Positions 1 to 6,468 of a DNA stretch of 13,756 nucleotides are shown one piece after another. This DNA comes from an uncultured Clostridium sp. (GTDB lineage Bacteria > Bacillota > Clostridia > Clostridiales > Clostridiaceae). Below the pieces are notes generated by a model. The model made no database searches. It saw only the letters and a program-made list of their open reading frames with translations, and was not told the DNA's origin. Positions within the stretch are counted from its first letter, which is position 1; each line of letters opens with the position of its first letter. Both the position numbers and the translations under genes were made by a program. Location of the stretch: the NCBI RefSeq assembly GCF_934754925.1, contig NZ_CAKVJA010000056.1, forward strand, positions 1 to 13,756, written 5' to 3'.

Positions 1-2
1 TT

Positions 3-83
3 ATTATAGCACTTATTATAGCAATTATGGTGATACATATTGTACTACGTCTTTTTAGGAGCAATAAAAATCTAGTTAATTAA
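3..83 (+). CDS. C-terminal tail of a membrane protein (partial, cut by window start)
   Basis: An open frame enters from the left edge and ends at TAA 81-83. The 26 visible residues are a strongly hydrophobic run (IIALIIAIMVIHIVL) followed by a basic, polar tail (RLFRSNKNLVN). This is the pattern of a last transmembrane helix with a short cytoplasmic end. The family cannot be recognised from so little. The next gene's promoter begins immediately after the stop, which supports a real gene end here. Confidence 0.5.
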   Translation: MIALIIAIMVIHIVLRLFRSNKNLVN

Positions 84-108
84 AATTATATCCAAAATAT
101 GGTATAAT
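80..108 (+). promoter_or_regulatory. Extended -10 promoter of the SF1 helicase gene
   Basis: TATAAT at 103-108 is preceded by TGG (100-102), giving the extended -10 motif TGnTATAAT. A weak -35 (TTAAAA, 80-85) sits 17 bp upstream. Transcription would start around 115, leaving a short leader before the start codon at 149. Confidence 0.6.
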
Positions 109-148
109 ATAAACTGTAAAGAAAATAAAAGGGGATAAGAAAAATATA

Positions 149-2086
149 ATGAGGTTGAATGTTGAACAAAGAAGAATAATTGAGAATAAACCAAATGGAC
201 ATGTATTAGTAAAAGGTGTTGCAGGGTCAGGCAAAACTACAGTAGCAGTGCATAAAATACCATTATTATTAAAAGATTATTGTTATGAAAAAGATGATAA
301 GGTACTTATTATTACATATAATAAGTCATTAATTAATTATGTTAAATATATATATGAAGAAATAGAAAGAAACAAGGAAGAGGAACAACTATCATTAGAG
401 ATATATGAAAGGGGAAATGAAGATAAGCTAACTATAGAAACTATTGATAGAATTATGTTTAGATATTTTGTTTCATATATTAAAAATGAAAGATTAAGAA
501 TTGCTTCTGATAAACAAATTACAAGGGCTATGATAGATGCAGTTATATCAGTAAAAGAAACGTATAAAAACGTAAATGTATTAGATACAAAAAACTTATC
601 ATTTATAAAAGAAGAAATTAGATGGATGAAATCCTGTAATTATACAAACATTAAAGATTATCAAACTATTGATAGAATAGGAAGAATATCAAATAACAAC
701 ATAGAATCACCACATAAGTTAAGAAAGAATTCACTTATAAGACAGGCTATTTTTGAAGTTATGCTTAAGTATAATGAAAATCTAAAAAAAGATAAGTTAG
801 TGGATGAACAAGATATTTCATTAATAGCGTTAAGTCAGGCTCAAAAGCAAGTAGAAGAAAAATATACTCATATTATAGTTGATGAAACACAGGATTTAAC
901 AAGAGTACAATTAGAATTTATTAAAGCATTATATATGAATAAAAATTACTCTAGTATGTTATTTGTTTCAGATACAGCACAAAGTATTTATCCAGAAGCT
1001 TGGTTAGTAAAAGGAAGAAGTTTTACAAGTATAGGACTTGATATGAAAGGTAAAGCTACATCATTATATAAGAGTTATAGAACAACACTTCCAATAGCAT
1101 ATGCAGCATATAGCCTAATTGCAGATGATAAAAACATTATTGATGAAGATAACTTTGTAAAACCATCATTAATTGATAAGCAAGGAGTTTACCCTGTATA
1201 TAGGGGATTTAAAAATAAAATATTAGAAGCTGAATATGTTGTTAACATAATAAAATATGAATTAATGGATAAGTATGACTATAAAGATATTGCAATTATA
1301 AGTAGATTCAAAAATCAATTAAGGGAAATAAAAAATTATTTAGATAAAAATAATATACCTTATAAAGAAGTTGAAAATGATGATGAGTTAGACTTTAATG
1401 ATAATTCTATCAAACTACTTACCATGCATTTGATTAAGGGATTAGAATTTAAAGCCGTTATGATAGTAGGGCTTAATGATAAATATATGCCTTTAAAGTC
1501 CTTTGCAAATGAGTTTGAAGATAATGATTATGTTGAATCTATGGATAGAAAATTATTGTATGTAGGAATGACTAGAGCTACAGAGCAATTATTTTTAACT
1601 AGTGATGGAAATCCATCTAAGTTTATTAAAGATATAAGCTGTAAATATTTAAGAATTAATTCAAAAAGTAATTTTAGAAAGTTACATAGAATTAATATTG
1701 ATGAATATTTATTTACTTATAAAATTTATGACATTTATAGAAATGAAGAAATTACAAGACAGTGGATTATTGATGAACTTATAAATAGATATGGATATCC
1801 TAAGGACTTAATAGATGTGGACTTAAAGATTAATATGGAGTCTAAATCTTATACAATAGATGTTGTTGTATATGATTATGAGAATAAGAACAAGGTTCCA
1901 TTTATATTTATTAAAACTAATAAATTAGGAGTAGGAACCGAAAGAGATATGATTAATATTAAAGAATATATAAGTGATTATAATACTGTTAAATATGGAA
2001 TTGTAACTGATGGAAATGAGATTGTTATTATTAATAATTATTTAGAAGAGATTCATGATATTCCATGTTTTAGAAGTAAGTTATAA
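149..2086 (+). CDS. UvrD/Rep-like SF1 helicase with C-terminal HsdR-N-like nuclease-fold domain
   Basis: This 645-aa protein is an ATP-dependent DNA helicase/translocase of superfamily 1. Visible motifs: Q motif (Gln7), Walker A GVAGSGKTT (23-31), Ia ITYNKS (55-60), Walker B VDETQD (244-249), III FVSDTAQSIY (272-281), IV SYRTT (309-313), V TMHLIKGLEF (425-434) and VI LYVGMTRATEQ (470-480). The helicase core ends near residue 495, shorter than UvrD/PcrA. Residues about 537-628 resemble the N-terminal PD-(D/E)xK domain of type I restriction R subunits: a GYP turn, TIDVVVYD with Asp571, then a strand ending in Lys589, then YGIVTDGNEI. The usual E-x-K reads F587-I-K589, so nuclease activity is doubtful. 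An SD-like AAGGGGAT (128-135) precedes ATG 149 at a somewhat long spacing. It has its own promoter and a hairpin downstream, so it is likely monocistronic. Role inferred: DNA repair or defence; not proven. Confidence 0.85.
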   Translation: MRLNVEQRRIIENKPNGHVLVKGVAGSGKTTVAVHKIPLLLKDYCYEKDDKVLIITYNKSLINYVKYIYEEIERNKEEEQLSLEIYERGNEDKLTIETIDRIMFRYFVSYIKNERLRIASDKQITRAMIDAVISVKETYKNVNVLDTKNLSFIKEEIRWMKSCNYTNIKDYQTIDRIGRISNNNIESPHKLRKNSLIRQAIFEVMLKYNENLKKDKLVDEQDISLIALSQAQKQVEEKYTHIIVDETQDLTRVQLEFIKALYMNKNYSSMLFVSDTAQSIYPEAWLVKGRSFTSIGLDMKGKATSLYKSYRTTLPIAYAAYSLIADDKNIIDEDNFVKPSLIDKQGVYPVYRGFKNKILEAEYVVNIIKYELMDKYDYKDIAIISRFKNQLREIKNYLDKNNIPYKEVENDDELDFNDNSIKLLTMHLIKGLEFKAVMIVGLNDKYMPLKSFANEFEDNDYVESMDRKLLYVGMTRATEQLFLTSDGNPSKFIKDISCKYLRINSKSNFRKLHRINIDEYLFTYKIYDIYRNEEITRQWIIDELINRYGYPKDLIDVDLKINMESKSYTIDVVVYDYENKNKVPFIFIKTNKLGVGTERDMINIKEYISDYNTVKYGIVTDGNEIVIINNYLEEIHDIPCFRSKL

Positions 2087-2110
2087 AGAAACTTTTATTG
2101 AAAAAAAGAG

Positions 2111-2154
2111 GGGAGAGTAGATAGATATTATTCCAATAATCTATGTACTCTCCC
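2111..2154 (+). terminator. Hairpin after the SF1 helicase gene
   Basis: GGGAGAGTA (2111-2119) pairs with TACTCTCCC (2146-2154). The stem continues, after one mismatch, through ATAGAT with ATCTAT and on into an AT-rich top. An A-run and GAGGGG precede it, but only a short T-rich stretch follows (ATCTATTTT). It lies 25 nt after the stop, so termination or 3'-end protection is the likely role. Confidence 0.6.
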
Positions 2155-2239
2155 ATCTATTTTGACCATATACTGCAAACTTTTTAATTAAAATTCAGTT
2201 TTATCTAGTATTATTGATAATATAAATAAATGATAAGTA

Positions 2240-2248
2240 TGTTATAAT
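2240..2248 (+). promoter_or_regulatory. Extended -10 promoter of the Suv3-like helicase gene
   Basis: TGTTATAAT (2240-2248) is a perfect extended -10 element. TTGATA at 2214-2219 resembles a -35, but the spacer would be 23 bp, so the extended -10 probably carries the activity. The rest of the gap from 2155 is AT-rich with nothing else recognisable. Confidence 0.55.
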
Positions 2249-2315
2249 TATACACGAGATTAATTTAAATATAAAAACTATTTTAAATTAAGTGTTTTTA
2301 GAAAGAAGTGATGGG

Positions 2316-5063
2316 ATGAGTTCAATTAAGTGTACATTAAGAAAAGAAACAAAAAATGAAATAGCTAAATACATAGACAATGAGTTTATTAATGAAACAA
2401 TTAAAGAAATTGTTAAATACATAAAAGAAGTTAATAAGGTTAAAATAGATGATTCAAATTACAATAAATACGATGTGAATTCTAAAGTTAATTTACAAGA
2501 TGACGGACCATTTAATATTTATGACTATACCTATGGGAAAGATTTCATGTATGAATTATCATGGGAAGGATCATATATTGAAGATGTAGAAGATGAAGAA
2601 AATATCAATAATCATAAGACTGTGTTTAAATATCAGCCCAAGGATATTGCTACTGTTTTATATGAAAAAGTAGAAAACACAATGGAAAAGAAAAAAGGGG
2701 AATTATATAAAAAATTTAAAAGCAGATATAATGAAGAATTCCTATGGAACAGTGTTAGATGGTATAAGAGAACTAGAGATGGCAAAGTATATTATGATTT
2801 AGACATAGAAGAGTTAAGTGATGATAAGAAAAGAAGTATAGAAGAAAAAATAAAAGTAGAAATAGGAAATGGATTTAAAAGTAGATGGGGATCTTCAGTT
2901 GCATCTAAGGTAGTTTCATTAGAAGAAAAACTTCTATTAGATATTTACGATAAGGGTTGTGCCTTATTAGGAATTGATAATGATTATTATACAGAAATTG
3001 TAGAAGCAGATAACAGTAATGATGAAGAAAAACTAGCACAACTTATGATTAAAAGTTGTGAAGAAGCAAGCTCATCTACCAAAGGAATAAATAGACTTAA
3101 AGTTAAGGTTGTTAATTCAATTGATAAAAGGTTAGATGATCTTATTAATGTAAATATTTATAAAACAAAAGAACATATGAAGTTATTTTTAGAAGATGCT
3201 AGAAATATGGTCTTTGGATATTATAAAAGTGTTAATTTACCAGGCTTTAGAAGAAACCTTATATCTAAGGAAAATAAAATCAATGAAATAATAAAAAGAA
3301 TTGCTATAGTTGAAAATATTCTTTATAAGGAATATTTAAAAGAAAATAAAAAAGCACCATCTATTGATGAAATTCTAGATTTTAAAGAATGTATTCCTTG
3401 GATATGCATAAAAGGTTTAGTATGGACATCAGAAAATATATATATTAAAAATAAAGCAAAAGATGAAATTCAAGAGATAATTTTAGATAATCCAATATAT
3501 GAATATAAAGAAACAAGAGATATGAAAAGACACTTTTATCTTCATGTTGGAGAAACTAATACAGGAAAAACATATTCAAGTATTGAGAGGCTTATGGAAG
3601 CAGATTCAGGTGTTTACTTAGCTCCATTAAGATTATTAGCACTTGAAATTCAAGATAAGCTTAATTCTCAAAATATACCTTGTTCGCTATTAACAGGAGA
3701 AGAAGAGGATATTATTACATATGCAGGTCATGTTTCATCAACAATTGAAAAGTTGCAACTTGGAACTCCTTATGATATATGTGTTATAGATGAAGCTCAA
3801 ATGATTGCTGATAAACAAAGAGGATGGGCTTGGACAAGAGCAATAATAGGTGTAATGGCACCAGAAGTACATATATGTATGGCACCAGAAGCAAAGGATG
3901 TAATAATTAAACTAATAAAAGATTGTAATGATACATATGAAATTGTGGAACATAAGAGAGATACAGAACTTATATTTGAAGATAAAAAATTTGATTTAAA
4001 TAAGGATGTTAAGCCAGGAGATGCTTTGGTTGTTTTTGGAAAAAAGAAAGCACTTGCAGTTTCTGCACAGCTTCTTAATAACAATATAAAAACAAGTATA
4101 ATTTATGGTTCTCTTCCATATTCAACAAGAAAAAAACAGTTTGAAAGATTTTTAGATGGTGAAACAGAAGTAATAGTATGTACAGATGCCATTGGAATGG
4201 GAGTTAATCTTCCTATAAAACGTATTGTCTTTTTAGAAACAAGAAAGTATGATGGTATATCTTTAAGAAAATTAAATGTTTCTGAAATAAAACAAATAGC
4301 AGGAAGAGCTGGACGTAAGGGTATTTATAATAAGGGATATGTTGCAACTATGAGTGATAGCAATTTAATAAAGAATGCCTTAACTGCTGAAACAAAGAAG
4401 ATTGAAAAATGCTTTATAGGAGTACCTGATTCATTACTTGATATAAATATAGATATTATAGATGCATTAAAAACATGGAGTGTAATGTCTGTTAAGGGAT
4501 ATTATGAAAAAACAGATGTTACAAGAATAATTTATCTTTTAAATAGATTAAAAAAGCTTAATATAAATGCATCTAAAGAAGATATTATGAAAATGGCTAC
4601 AATTCCTTTTGAAGAAAATAATAAAGCTGTAGAATTATTATGGGAAGAATATTGTAAGATGTATAGTGCAGGTGCAGTAAACTTAAAGAAACCTGTCCTT
4701 AAGAAAAATGTAAGTTCAAAGAAGGAACTTGATGAACTTGAAAGTTATTATAAGTCATTAGAATTAAATTATTCTTTTGGAAAGAATTTTAATATGATGA
4801 TAAATAATAGATATATAGCAGATGAAAAAGAAAATACAGCTAATAAAATAAATGAACTTCTTTTAACTAATCTTTTAGATCATGAAAGAGTTTGTATAAA
4901 TTGCGGGAAAAAGTTATCATGGGATTATCCGAGTGATAGGTGTAGAGTTTGTAAGGAAATGTTACATGAAGCTAGAAGCGAAAGGTATAAACCAGTATTT
5001 AGAGGAAATAGGAGAAGAAGTGGTTTTAGTAGCTCTGCAAGAAAAAGAAGAAGTAGGTATTAA
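2316..5063 (+). CDS. Suv3-like SF2 RNA helicase with C-terminal zinc ribbon
   Basis: A 915-aa DExH-box helicase. The core (about 405-690) matches the Suv3 family closely: motif I GETNTGKTY (412-420), APLRLLALEI (436-445), LLTGEE (458-463), motif II DEAQ (492-495) followed by MIADKQRGWAWTRA, YGSLP (597-601), TDAIGMGVNLP (623-633) and motif VI QIAGRAGRKG (660-669). Suv3 enzymes unwind RNA, in mitochondria together with an exoribonuclease. Residues 1-400 are charged, mostly helical-looking and not recognised. The C-terminus has a zinc ribbon (C860-x2-C863, C876-x2-C879) and an Arg/Ser-rich basic tail, suggesting nucleic-acid binding. I chose ATG 2316 because AAGAAGTGAT (2303-2312) is a good SD for it. 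GTG 2292, in frame and 8 codons earlier, has no SD. The gene stands alone, with a promoter before it. The RNA substrate and physiological role are inferred from the family. Confidence 0.85.
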   Translation: MSSIKCTLRKETKNEIAKYIDNEFINETIKEIVKYIKEVNKVKIDDSNYNKYDVNSKVNLQDDGPFNIYDYTYGKDFMYELSWEGSYIEDVEDEENINNHKTVFKYQPKDIATVLYEKVENTMEKKKGELYKKFKSRYNEEFLWNSVRWYKRTRDGKVYYDLDIEELSDDKKRSIEEKIKVEIGNGFKSRWGSSVASKVVSLEEKLLLDIYDKGCALLGIDNDYYTEIVEADNSNDEEKLAQLMIKSCEEASSSTKGINRLKVKVVNSIDKRLDDLINVNIYKTKEHMKLFLEDARNMVFGYYKSVNLPGFRRNLISKENKINEIIKRIAIVENILYKEYLKENKKAPSIDEILDFKECIPWICIKGLVWTSENIYIKNKAKDEIQEIILDNPIYEYKETRDMKRHFYLHVGETNTGKTYSSIERLMEADSGVYLAPLRLLALEIQDKLNSQNIPCSLLTGEEEDIITYAGHVSSTIEKLQLGTPYDICVIDEAQMIADKQRGWAWTRAIIGVMAPEVHICMAPEAKDVIIKLIKDCNDTYEIVEHKRDTELIFEDKKFDLNKDVKPGDALVVFGKKKALAVSAQLLNNNIKTSIIYGSLPYSTRKKQFERFLDGETEVIVCTDAIGMGVNLPIKRIVFLETRKYDGISLRKLNVSEIKQIAGRAGRKGIYNKGYVATMSDSNLIKNALTAETKKIEKCFIGVPDSLLDINIDIIDALKTWSVMSVKGYYEKTDVTRIIYLLNRLKKLNINASKEDIMKMATIPFEENNKAVELLWEEYCKMYSAGAVNLKKPVLKKNVSSKKELDELESYYKSLELNYSFGKNFNMMINNRYIADEKENTANKINELLLTNLLDHERVCINCGKKLSWDYPSDRCRVCKEMLHEARSERYKPVFRGNRRRSGFSSSARKRRSRY

Positions 5064-5077
5064 AAAGCTTGATTTTA

Positions 5078-5118
5078 AATTACAACTGTCAATCTGTAAT
5101 TAGAAGAGTCTCTTTTTT
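5078..5118 (+). terminator. Weak possible terminator of the Suv3-like helicase gene
   Basis: AATTACA (5078-5084) can pair with TGTAATT (5095-5101). A T-run at 5113-5118 follows about 11 nt later, which is farther than ideal. The stronger hairpin at 5151-5195 may be the real end of the transcript. Confidence 0.3.
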
Positions 5119-5150
5119 ATATAATATTTTAAGTTATTAATAGAAAAAAT

Positions 5151-5195
5151 AAAAGTGCTATAAAGCTTGATATTTTCAAGGTTTATAGCACTTTT
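5151..5195 (+). terminator. Strong hairpin terminator, probably bidirectional
   Basis: AAAAGTGCTATAAA pairs with TTTATAGCACTTTT (14 bp). After one mismatch, CTTGA/TCAAG extends the stem to a small loop. The stem begins with an A-run and ends with a T-run, so it can work on either strand. It sits 90 nt past the helicase stop and before the small gene at 5286. Confidence 0.7.
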
Positions 5196-5218
5196 ACTAT
5201 ACTTATATCATACCATAA

Positions 5219-5293
5219 AATCACAAAAATTTCAAGTCTAGTACTGCTTTAGAAAGAGTAGTAAGCTATACGGGAGGTGATAGTAATGAGTGA
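5219..5293 (+). pseudogene. Possible gene tail overlapping the next small gene
   Basis: A stop-free frame of 24 codons with no start codon runs from just after TAA 5216-5218 to TGA 5291-5293. Its ending (FKSSTALERVVSYTGGDSNE) has balanced, protein-like composition, unlike random AT-rich frames nearby. Its TGA overlaps the ATG of the next small gene in the arrangement ATGAGTGA, as in translationally coupled genes. It could be the leftover end of a deleted upstream gene. It could equally be chance, because the SD of the next gene supplies part of the GGD codons. Confidence 0.25.
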
Positions 5294-5472
5294 AGATTTT
5301 ACTTTAGCTATACAAAATATGAAGAAAAAGCAATTAGCTTTTAAGTTTTAAAATAGAGGAAAATGAAGTTTTAGATGTTTTTGTAGATAATAAAAGTATG
5401 GATGATGAAAAGTTAAGAGAATTAATAGATGAAATAAGAGCTTGTAGGTTTATTAAAGATAAAATTATATAA
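5286..5472 (+). pseudogene. Small 61-aa protein split by a +1 frameshift at TTT-TAA
   Basis: A perfect SD (GGGAGGTGAT, 5272-5281) precedes ATG 5286. The zero frame encodes 21 residues beginning MSEDFTLAIQNMKKK and stops at TAA 5349. Skipping one T at AAG-TTT-TAA continues smoothly as FKIEENEVLDVFVDN, then SMDDEKLRELIDEIRA, to TAA 5470-5472. The joined product would be a charged alpha/beta-looking protein of about 61 aa with no family I recognise. Either the T4A4 run gained a base and the gene is broken, or this is a programmed +1 site, since Phe-tRNA in the P site could re-pair with UUU while a stop codon waits in the A site, as in prfB. A hairpin follows 20 nt downstream, so this was a complete unit. 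The coding nature is likely; the mechanism is open. Confidence 0.55.
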
Positions 5473-5491
5473 ATATAATTTATATACAATA

Positions 5492-5531
5492 AGCTACTCC
5501 AAGATAAAGATACATTTATCTTGGAGTAGCT
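5492..5531 (+). terminator. Perfect 17-bp hairpin with AAGATACATT at its top
   Basis: AGCTACTCCAAGATAAA (5492-5508) is exactly complementary to 5515-5531, with a 6-nt loop. An AT-rich tail follows but no clean T-run. It probably terminates the small gene ending at 5472. The sequence AAGATACATT (5507-5516) at its top recurs in the loop of the hairpin at 6347-6387. Confidence 0.65.
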
Positions 5532-5635
5532 ATTAATTTATTTAAAAAATTTAAGATTATACCAGGAAAAATTTTATATAAAATTTTATATTTAACATAT
5601 ATCATTAATATATTTTATTAAGGAGTGTGGTTAAA

Positions 5636-5779
5636 GTGAAATGGTATGAAGCAAAAAGTATTGATGATTTAAAAGAAATAGGAACTTTAAGAACAGTAAA
5701 AATTGAGATTAACAAAGATATAAGAAAATTAACAGGAAAAAAGAATTTAGATGGATTTATAAAATATTCAATGGTATGA
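5636..5779 (+). CDS. Small hypothetical protein, GTG start, possibly frameshifted near its end
   Basis: AAGGAGTG (5620-5627) is a good SD for GTG 5636. The frame encodes 47 residues: MKWYEAKSIDDLKEIG at the start, a basic middle (KIEINKDIRKLTGKK) and the end FIKYSMV. I recognise no family. The +1 frame over the last codons reads IQWYDKYKEIINN and ends at TAA 5805-5807, which looks more like a natural amphipathic C-terminus than SMV. The ancestral protein may therefore have been about 56 aa, with one base inserted near 5759-5768. No own promoter stands out. The gene lies between the hairpin at 5492-5531 and the promoter at 5846. Confidence 0.45.
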   Translation: MKWYEAKSIDDLKEIGTLRTVKIEINKDIRKLTGKKNLDGFIKYSMV

Positions 5780-5845
5780 TAAATATAAGGAAATCATAAA
5801 TAATTAATTCAATGACTGATTTCGACAAATAAGATAAGAAAAATT

Positions 5846-5854
5846 TGTTATAAT
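5846..5854 (+). promoter_or_regulatory. Extended -10 promoter with flanking direct repeats
   Basis: TGTTATAAT (5846-5854) is a perfect extended -10. TCGACA (5822-5827) resembles a -35, but its spacer would be 21 bp. ATAAGATAA occurs at 5829-5837 and again at 5867-5875, on either side of the -10, and ACAAAT/ATTTGT (5825-5830, 5843-5848) forms an inverted repeat. These could be regulator sites, though low sequence complexity makes chance possible. Confidence 0.55.
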
Positions 5855-5917
5855 TTATAATTATAGATAAGATAAAACAAATTACAAATATAAATGGAAT
5901 CAGGAAGTGAAAGTAAA

Positions 5918-6334
5918 ATGAATAGGTTAGAAGGACTAATGAAATTAGCAAATGAAGCAGTAGAATTAATTAAGGAGTTTAGAAAAGAAGCTGAAATATT
6001 AGGACTAAACCCTTTAAGAGCAATAAGTATAAAGAATCATGGGGAAATAATTGAAGTAGATGATGAATTTGAAGGAATAAAGGAGTACTCTCTTAATAAA
6101 ATAAGTTCGATATTTGAACTTGAAATGAGGGGATATGGTCCTTGTACTGCTGGATTTTATGAAGCTGTTAGCTTAGCTGAAGCGGATTTAGAATATGATT
6201 TTAAAAGATACTCTAAGGAAGAGTTTAAAGATTATGTTGGAAATTTAAAATATGCAGAATACAGATGTGAAGCTATATATCAAAGATTAGAAGAAATTGA
6301 AAAAGAAAGAGAAGATTTAGGTATTGTAATATAA
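5918..6334 (+). CDS. Uncharacterised acidic 138-aa protein
   Basis: I do not recognise this family. The product is acidic and mostly helical in appearance. An N-terminal helix (LEGLMKLANEAVELIKEF) is followed by a short strand-like part around NPLRAISIKNHGEIIEVDDE. The C-terminal half is rich in Tyr and Glu and ends in a charged helix with coiled-coil character (YQRLEEIEKEREDLG). It has two cysteines (76 and 117), no signal peptide and no membrane segment, so it should be cytoplasmic. I chose ATG 5918 because AGGAAGTGA (5902-5910) is a well-placed SD. The in-frame ATG at 5894 has none and would overlap this SD. It has its own extended -10 promoter and a terminator hairpin, so it is a single-gene unit just before the ParA pair. 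A functional link to ParA is possible but only positional. Confidence 0.75.
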   Translation: MNRLEGLMKLANEAVELIKEFRKEAEILGLNPLRAISIKNHGEIIEVDDEFEGIKEYSLNKISSIFELEMRGYGPCTAGFYEAVSLAEADLEYDFKRYSKEEFKDYVGNLKYAEYRCEAIYQRLEEIEKEREDLGIVI

Positions 6335-6346
6335 TTAAATAAATAT

Positions 6347-6387
6347 AAAGGCTCTAGTAACTAAGATACATTGGTACTAGAGCCTTT
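6347..6387 (+). terminator. 13-bp hairpin with AAGATACATT loop
   Basis: AAAGGCTCTAGTA (6347-6359) is exactly complementary to 6375-6387, with a 15-nt loop containing AAGATACATT (6363-6372). It lies 12 nt after the stop of the 138-aa gene and begins with A and ends with T residues, as expected for a clostridial terminator. The loop matches that of the hairpin at 5492-5531. Confidence 0.65.
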
Positions 6388-6412
6388 AGCGTATAAGTAT
6401 ATATGAATTTAT

Positions 6413-6446
6413 TTGGACAATAAGAATATAAATATAATTATATAAT
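6413..6446 (+). promoter_or_regulatory. Probable promoter region of the parA-like gene
   Basis: TTGGAC (6413-6418) resembles a -35. Two TATAAT boxes follow at 6433-6438 and 6441-6446, but neither has ideal spacing (14 and 22 bp). The two boxes overlap a 12-nt palindrome, ATATAATTATAT (6432-6443), which could be an operator for autoregulation. In so AT-rich a stretch this could also be chance. Confidence 0.4.
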
Positions 6447-6468
6447 AGGTTTTTTAGGGGGAAGTTAA

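Noticed and set aside
2292..2315. GTG 2292 as start of the Suv3-like helicase
   Set aside because: No SD precedes it, whereas ATG 2316 has AAGAAGTGAT at good spacing.
3797..4084. Antisense frame within the Suv3-like helicase gene
   Set aside because: It is fully inside a strongly conserved helicase core on the other strand; a shadow frame.
5139..5195. CRISPR or other tandem array in the hairpin-rich region 5.1-6.4 kb
   Set aside because: The hairpins have different stems and irregular spacing, and there are no repeated units with spacers.
5894..5917. ATG 5894 as start of the 138-aa protein
   Set aside because: It lacks an SD, and the SD for ATG 5918 lies inside this stretch.
5757..5951. 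Hydrophobic 64-residue frame on the - strand
   Set aside because: It lies antisense to a promoter and the start of the 138-aa gene. The hydrophobic look is what AT-rich antisense DNA gives, and no SD was seen.
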